Shown piece after piece: positions 59,535-64,000 of a stretch of 64,000 nt of DNA. Numbering within the stretch: the first letter of the stretch is position 1; each line of letters opens with the position of its first letter. The position numbers and the translations under genes were made by a program. Source of the DNA: UBA2185 sp964564625 (lineage in GTDB: Bacteria > Desulfobacterota > Syntrophia > Syntrophales > UBA2185). The notes beneath the pieces are model-generated. The model had not been told where the DNA came from. It saw only the letters and a list, made by a program, of their open reading frames with translations, and did no database searches. The stretch is from the NCBI GenBank assembly GCA_964564625.1, contig CAZMBE010000006.1:1-64000 (forward strand), in the 5' to 3' direction.

Positions 59535-60569
59535 ATGGATTCCCCGAAAAGAAGAATTCTGCATATTGACATGGATGCTTTTTTCGCCGCGGTTGAAGAG
59601 AAACGGCGGCCTGAAATTATCGGCAAACCTGTTATTATTGGAGGCAGGGGAGATCCTTCCAGGAGAGGCGTCGTATCTACGGCAAATTATGAAGCGAGAA
59701 AATATGGTATTCATTCAGCCATGCCATTGAAGACAGCCTATAGACTCTGTCCACACGCTATTTTCCTCCCCGTTGACTATGAAACGTACTTAGCCGCTTC
59801 CCAAGCATTCAAGAGGGTTCTCGCAGACATCTGTCCTAATATGGAAAGCGGGGGCATTGATGAAGCCTATCTTGATATTTCTGCCAGCAATGATTCATCA
59901 GAAAACATTGCCCACGGTATCAAACTTGGCATTCGAGACAACACAGGTCTCACATGTTCAATAGGAATAGCACCGAACAAGCTTCTTGCTAAGATTGCTT
60001 CTGACATGAAGAAGCCCGATGGACTGACAATTCTTGGGAAAGAAGACGTTAAAGATACAATATGGCCCCTTCCTGTCAGGAAGTTGTACGGTGTTGGACC
60101 GAAGACCGAAGCGCGGCTGAAGGAGATTAGTATAACTACGATAGGTCAAATCGCCGGCATTTCCCAGGAGCGGCTCATCATGGAATTTGGCAATTCGTAC
60201 GGCAGGTATCTCTACTATGCTTCCAGAGGGTTGGATGATAGTCCCGTGATAACACACTGGGAGCCTAAGTCAATCAGCAGGGAGACCACTTTTCAGACTG
60301 ACGTCAAAGATTGGCAGGCGATTGCAAAGACGCTTGCTGCGTTGACCAAGGAAGTCATCTCTGACATGGTGGGAAGTGGATACAAAGCCAGGACCTTCAC
60401 GATTAAAGTGAGATTCAGCGATTTCCAGACCTTGACAAGAGCAACGACGCTTCATGATTTCGTCGATTCCGAAGAAGAAGTAAGGAAAGCAGTTTTCCGC
60501 TGCCTGAAAAAAGTCAATCTGGATAAGAGGGTGAGGCTCCTCGGCGTAAGGGCCAGTAATTTTAGTTGA
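59535..60569 (+). CDS. dinB: DNA polymerase IV (Y-family translesion polymerase)
   Basis: This 344-residue polymerase has the catalytic motifs RRILHIDMDAFFAAVEEKR (first Asp pair), PVIIGGRGDPSRRGVVSTANYEAR (fingers), GGIDEAYLDIS (second acidic pair) and SIGIAPNKLLAKIASDMKKPDG. Helix-hairpin-helix KLYGVGPKTEARLKEI and a complete little-finger domain follow. It lacks an obvious C-terminal clamp-binding extension beyond the little finger. The ATG at 59535 is chosen over the adjacent TTG. It bypasses lesions by copying damaged DNA. Two small ORFs and a possible LexA-type box lie upstream. Confidence 0.95.
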   Translation: MDSPKRRILHIDMDAFFAAVEEKRRPEIIGKPVIIGGRGDPSRRGVVSTANYEARKYGIHSAMPLKTAYRLCPHAIFLPVDYETYLAASQAFKRVLADICPNMESGGIDEAYLDISASNDSSENIAHGIKLGIRDNTGLTCSIGIAPNKLLAKIASDMKKPDGLTILGKEDVKDTIWPLPVRKLYGVGPKTEARLKEISITTIGQIAGISQERLIMEFGNSYGRYLYYASRGLDDSPVITHWEPKSISRETTFQTDVKDWQAIAKTLAALTKEVISDMVGSGYKARTFTIKVRFSDFQTLTRATTLHDFVDSEEEVRKAVFRCLKKVNLDKRVRLLGVRASNFS

Positions 60570-60824
60570 TAAAGTTTATTGCCTCCTGCCAATCATTCTG
60601 GCTTTCTATTTATAAATAAAATTCTGAATGCGGGAAAGGAGTGAGTGAAGATTACCAATTGAACTTTTGAAGATATCTTCAATTTATAGTAAAAGCTTCC
60701 GGGAAATTCTTTTCATGATTTCATCAACTTGAAATAATCGATTCAAAAAGAGAATAGAACCGTCTTGAATATAGCATGTTTGGGCGACACCTGTCGGACA
60801 GTTCCTGCTTATGACACGTATGAC

Positions 60825-61196
60825 TTACTGATAGTGCATCTTCGTCTTGCTCGATGTCTGGCATTTGATATCGCAAACCACATTCTTCTTGAAGTGGATA
60901 TCGACCAAGGTGGTTTCCGATTTCCACTCGGAACCGACACCTACGAGAGAGGTGAAAACACCCGCTCCCGTTATATTCTTATCCATATAGGCATACTTCC
61001 ATATCTCGATTTCGTTCTTGGCGTCGTATTCCGTATCTATTGGCTCGCTGCATACTCGCATGACATCTTCCTTGGTCGATTTTCCTATTATTATATTCTG
61101 CTTTACCGCTTCCACATCAATTCTTTTTCCCGCCGTCGCACACGATAGAATGAATATGGACAAAACAATAACAATTGGAAGCCTCTTGTACATCAT
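60825..61196 (-). CDS. Small lipoprotein, SmpA/OmlA (BamE)-like
   Basis: This 123-residue protein starts at ATG-ATG behind GGAGGAGGG. Its signal peptide ends in the lipobox FILSC. The mature part has IDVEAVKQNIIIGKSTKEDVMRVCSEP, a pattern typical of SmpA/OmlA-type small lipoproteins (helix, I-x-x-G-x-S-T-x-x-D-V), then strands with EIEIWKYAYMD and TTLVDIHFKKNVV. It is likely tethered to the outer or inner membrane. It is not necessarily BamE itself, as such paralogues are common. Confidence 0.75.
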   Translation of the reverse strand: MMYKRLPIVIVLSIFILSCATAGKRIDVEAVKQNIIIGKSTKEDVMRVCSEPIDTEYDAKNEIEIWKYAYMDKNITGAGVFTSLVGVGSEWKSETTLVDIHFKKNVVCDIKCQTSSKTKMHYQ

Positions 61197-61280
61197 GGTT
61201 TCCCTCCTCCAATGGTCTTTTCTTCCCGCCTAACCCATGAGATGCATCTCACATGAGCCATGACCTTTAGTTTCCCGCCC

Positions 61281-61475
61281 CTACTCATATAAATCCTGGT
61301 GCTTCAAATGAATGGGGGGCATTTTCTCAGGGACCTGGGTAATGCATTCTTTATATAGTTGCTTGACCTTTCCGTCCTCTCCATATCGATATTCCTCGTA
61401 ACATTTCTGAACGGTCACGGGAGCACAGGAACCAAAAAACAGGACACACAACAGTAGAATACAACATCGTTTCAT
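61281..61475 (-). CDS. Very small lipoprotein
   Basis: This 64-residue protein starts at the ATG at 61475, with GGAG 9 nt upstream. The signal peptide (MKRCCILLLCVLFFGSC) ends with a lipobox. The mature part has about 48 residues, with two further cysteines and many Tyr/Glu (VQKCYEEYRYGEDGKVKQLY). No family was recognised. It lies in the same minus-strand series as the BamE-like and caspase-like lipoproteins. Confidence 0.6.
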   Translation of the reverse strand: MKRCCILLLCVLFFGSCAPVTVQKCYEEYRYGEDGKVKQLYKECITQVPEKMPPIHLKHQDLYE

Positions 61476-61635
61476 CAGACATTTCTCCTTATATAGTTTA
61501 TTGGATGCATCGATGGACAACAACACTACTGAAAACGTAAAAAAATACCCGTTCTGTTTTTACATTTTTTGCACTGCCACGAAAGAACTGTCTCATTCAT
61601 CGACAAGATTCATTCCTTCAACGGCTATATCAACG

Positions 61636-63009
61636 TCATTGGCCGATACTTAATGCCGGGTCAAACTTACCCGATACGGTTGGTGACTGTGCATTGCCTG
61701 TCTCCCTCCTGACCTGTTCGGACAGATAGGGGATCAGCTCTCCCAGGGTGACATGGCTATCCTTGTTATAGTCTGCATCGCCATTGAGACCCTTGAGGAG
61801 GAAATATGTGAAGACGCCGTGACCTCCACCCCACTGCTGACCTTCCTGGGAAAACTGTCGCTCATCTGACGCGCTGATGACGGCGATGCCATCACCGATC
61901 TTGGAGAGATTCTGGATGCCAGAACTTATGGGATTGATAGTGATGCCTCTCGTGGCGCGTCTGGCGACGTCGAAAGACTGTCCAATGCCTCCAGAATGGC
62001 ACGCGTCTGCGATCACCACAACTTTCCGTGCCTTAATAAAACGTTTCAGGGCTGTTTCAATATCCCACATCGGGAATCCCGTTGTGGCCACATCATCATA
62101 TTGGGCATCATAGGGCAGGAGAAAAAGATTTTGAGGGTAATCGGGGGACTGGGGGCTGCCGTGTCCGGCAAAATATATCATGACCGTATCTTCTTCGAGG
62201 GCTTGTCCTAACCAGTTAAAGAGGGCATTCCTGATATTTTGTGCCGTTGCCTTCGAATCAAGGAAAATCTTAACTCTGGATGGCGCATATCTCCCTCCTT
62301 TTTGTGAAACCAGCCACTTGTTGAATGCCCGTGCATCAGCGGCGGAGTATCGCAAGCCGGCAATCCGCGAGTCTTGGTACTTGGAGATTCCGATGATGAC
62401 GGCCCATTTTTGCCCTTGCACGGGGAGATATCCTGCATCTCTCTTGCCTGCTTTTCCCTGGGTGGGTTCGGCTGACGAGACCTTTACCTGCGTTTCCATG
62501 TGGTCTATGCCCGTGTCCACAAGGGCAACCTCAACATCAACAAAGCCGTCATTGTCCGCGGTGGCTCCATAAAGTTCATTTATCCTGAAATAGAGAGTTC
62601 CCTCTTCCTTTGGTACGAGTCGATACTCGTAGCCGATGCCGAACGGCTCACCGTTCTCACCGATCTTACCGATCAAGGCGCCGGCACTCCATTTTTTCAC
62701 GATGACAAACATTTCCGGGCAGATTGTACTGTGCGTCTCGACTCCGGACGGGCTTGTCCATCCGCATAAAATGCCGGCATGCCACCGACCTCGGGCAGAA
62801 ATCTGATATGATGAGTTTTTTTGAACAATCACGCCGGAATTTTTCCATTCATTAGCCTTTGCATACACACGTGAGGACTTCTTCTGGATTTTCTGGTCCA
62901 GCGTGAACTGATCGACCTTTTCTGTGTACTTGAGCCCAGTGCATCCTGCCAGGATCATCAAGAACACATGAACTATAATTAGCGATTTCAAATTTGCCTG
63001 AAAATTCAT
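61636..63009 (-). CDS. Caspase-family (C14) lipoprotein with N-terminal galactose-binding-like domain
   Basis: This 457-residue protein starts at the ATG at 63009 behind GAGGA. The signal peptide ends with lipobox MILAGC (Cys23). Residues 45-165 resemble LecA/PA-IL-type or galactose-binding beta-sandwich modules (ANEWKNSGVIVQKNSSYQIS, LIGKIGENGEPFGIG, LYFRINELYG). Residues 198-440 form a caspase fold with WAVIIGISKY, catalytic His283 in YFAGHGS and Cys337 in IADACHSGG. Near residue 415 an EF-hand/dockerin-like loop (DADYNKDSHVTLGEL) may bind calcium. Such metacaspase-like proteases usually cut after Arg/Lys. The target is unknown. Confidence 0.85.
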   Translation of the reverse strand: MNFQANLKSLIIVHVFLMILAGCTGLKYTEKVDQFTLDQKIQKKSSRVYAKANEWKNSGVIVQKNSSYQISARGRWHAGILCGWTSPSGVETHSTICPEMFVIVKKWSAGALIGKIGENGEPFGIGYEYRLVPKEEGTLYFRINELYGATADNDGFVDVEVALVDTGIDHMETQVKVSSAEPTQGKAGKRDAGYLPVQGQKWAVIIGISKYQDSRIAGLRYSAADARAFNKWLVSQKGGRYAPSRVKIFLDSKATAQNIRNALFNWLGQALEEDTVMIYFAGHGSPQSPDYPQNLFLLPYDAQYDDVATTGFPMWDIETALKRFIKARKVVVIADACHSGGIGQSFDVARRATRGITINPISSGIQNLSKIGDGIAVISASDERQFSQEGQQWGGGHGVFTYFLLKGLNGDADYNKDSHVTLGELIPYLSEQVRRETGNAQSPTVSGKFDPALSIGQ

Positions 63010-63043
63010 GAAAGATTCCTCGAACGGCATCTCCAGCAAATAA

Positions 63044-63076
63044 AAACCCGCTCTCTTCTGAGATACGGAGTTTCAA
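63044..63076 (-). terminator. Terminator-like hairpin upstream of the caspase gene
   Basis: On the minus strand GAAACTCCG pairs with CGGGTTT around a CTC-AGAA-GAG core, followed by TTATTT. It lies about 35 nt upstream of the caspase ATG, so it would be a leader attenuator or end a transcript from the right. Confidence 0.5.
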
Positions 63077-63608
63077 TAATCTTTTCATGGCACCAACATT
63101 ACCAACAAGTTCTGATTCATTGTTAACCTTTTGACGAAGCCCTATGGGCAAATGCTTCTTTTTCTGCTCCAAATTCTACGAAAAGTCAAGAGACAAATTT
63201 CTTTGATAACCACTTGAAGGGATACATATCTGTCAGAATAACCAGATGCCTGGCTGCAGGTAGGAGTCAGTTGATTTTATCCTTTCAGAAATTTCGCGAG
63301 ATGGTCACCAGAAGAATTGTTCCATCTTGGTCTCCGTCCCCGGATTCAAAATGGGGGATGGGCTGTGGCGCAGCTCGCCAGCATCGCTACGAACCCGACG
63401 GAGCCCTATCGGATCAGCTCTTCCGTGTGGACGATCTTACAGGTCTTTTTACACATTTCCAAAAGAATCCATAATGATAAATTTGAATAGCATTATGACT
63501 TGGATTGTGCTATTTGCACACCTGCCGCAGGACAGATGTTTTTTTGTGATCTTGGCTGAACGGGAGAAAACAAACGATGCAAGTGCACAAAAAGATAAAG
63601 GCACATAA

Positions 63609-63636
63609 GCCTCTTCAAATAGAGGCATTTTTTTTG
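63609..63636 (+). terminator. Strong rho-independent terminator
   Basis: GCCTCT (63609-63614) and AGAGGC (63621-63626) form the stem with a TCAAAT loop, followed by ATTTTTTTT. No established plus-strand gene precedes it within this window stretch. Confidence 0.75.
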
Positions 63637-63665
63637 CGAAACATTTTCACAATAAGGAGGCAACT

Positions 63666-64000
63666 ATGATGTTCGTAGGCAAGAGAATGGTGTCATTTCT
63701 CACCGTGGTGTGCCTGCTGTGTGCCGCCTCAATCGCCCATGCGGATGCAGCCGCCGTAGCCAGGAGTATTGCCGAGTTCAAGGTGGCCTCCCAGGAGTTG
63801 GTCAGGCTGTATACGGGTGCCAGGGACGAAGCGTCAGCAAAGGCCACGGAGGCACAGATCAATGCGGCATCCAAGCGGCAGAAAGCGGCCGAGAGTTCAT
63901 TGAACGCGGCGATACAGAAACTTGATCCCAATAAACAGGGAAGTGGCAAGATGATTGAAAAGGTGTTCATGGAGATGCAGGCTGCCAACGAAGCTGTTTC
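63666..64000 (+). CDS. Secreted alpha-helical protein, partial (runs off the window)
   Basis: At least 111 residues, starting at ATG-ATG behind AAGGAGG. The signal peptide is VSFLTVVCLLCAASIAHA. The visible mature part is Ala/Glu/Lys-rich and helical (AAAVARSIAEFKVASQELVR, then ASAKATEAQINAASKRQKAA), which suggests a coiled coil. The 3' end lies outside the window, so length and family cannot be judged. Confidence 0.65.
   Translation, partial: MMFVGKRMVSFLTVVCLLCAASIAHADAAAVARSIAEFKVASQELVRLYTGARDEASAKATEAQINAASKRQKAAESSLNAAIQKLDPNKQGSGKMIEKVFMEMQAANEAV

Larger units (their letters stand above)
63010..63665. other. Intergenic region with two terminator-like hairpins
   Basis: About 655 bases with no convincing gene. 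Overlapping plus-strand frames (63214-63474, 63327-63608) lack ribosome sites. A minus-strand terminator-like hairpin lies near 63044-63076. A plus-strand terminator lies at 63609-63636, just before the last gene. The sequence between could be a small RNA or decayed gene. Confidence 0.45.

Noticed and set aside
63214..63608. Two overlapping plus-strand frames upstream of the last gene
   Set aside because: No ribosome sites, and arginine/proline/serine-rich translations typical of non-coding frames.

Overview
The window looks like a metagenome-assembled contig of a strictly anaerobic Desulfobacterota (Deltaproteobacteria) member, probably close to the Syntrophus/Smithella group. This is inferred from content, not from a phylogeny. 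The clues are a tungsten/molybdenum aldehyde:ferredoxin oxidoreductase, a ferredoxin-linked 2-oxoacid oxidoreductase, a glutaryl-CoA dehydrogenase, a glutaconate-type CoA transferase, a B12 acyl-CoA mutase with MeaB, Na+-pump decarboxylase subunits, a PEP-CTERM protein and a probable selenoprotein. A run of exactly 100 N at 32326-32425 is a scaffold gap. No rRNA, tRNA, CRISPR array or insertion sequence was found.

Layout. 0.4-4.5 kb: an operon of aldehyde ferredoxin oxidoreductase, AMP-forming acyl-CoA synthetase and an SCP2-like protein. 5-10 kb: sparsely coding, with a DUF5658 membrane protein, an FKBP lipoprotein, an adhesin-E-like protein, one intact PEP-CTERM gene, the broken tail of a second one, and a lytic transglycosylase. 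10.6-16 kb: an enolase-superfamily dehydratase, a TIGR01777 epimerase, outer-membrane phospholipase A and glutaryl-CoA dehydrogenase. 15.5-20.2 kb (minus): 2-oxoacid:ferredoxin oxidoreductase (beta-gamma fusion plus alpha), an ALDH7-type aldehyde dehydrogenase and RidA. With glutaryl-CoA dehydrogenase these fit an aminoadipate (lysine) to crotonyl-CoA route. 20.3-27.4 kb (minus): a PagL-like barrel, a YyaL/DUF255 protein, glucose-6-phosphate isomerase and transketolase. 27.8-32 kb (plus): an ABC exporter with a third partner, a VTT protein, a tiny basic protein and a patatin.

32-39.2 kb (minus): a Rho-N/SAP-like protein, a gap-broken lipoprotein, glucokinase, CutA, an RNA methyltransferase, a CoA-disulfide-reductase-like flavoenzyme, Lgt, thioredoxin reductase and an IscU-like scaffold. 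Nearly every spacer here carries a copy of an intergenic inverted repeat built from GGRTTCRAG-like units. The flavoenzyme is the main find. Its reading frame is interrupted only by a TGA that falls exactly on the catalytic cysteine, and a SECIS-like hairpin follows 18 nt later, so it is very likely a selenoprotein.

39.8-53 kb: CoA transferase alpha and beta, an OxlT-like carrier, a Ca2+ P-type ATPase, Na+-pump decarboxylase gamma and beta, four small proteins (one unknown, ABM, GYD, dodecin), the two-subunit B12 mutase and MeaB. Together they suggest CoA-thioester metabolism linked to sodium-motive energy conservation. 53-64 kb: an RHH-PilZ fusion, a lemA-DUF350-(three Hint domains + Tim44-like) cluster, a cytosolic Cache protein, a dinB unit behind a GAAC-N4-GTTC palindrome that could be an SOS box, small lipoproteins, a caspase-like lipoprotein and the start of a secreted helical protein cut by the window end.
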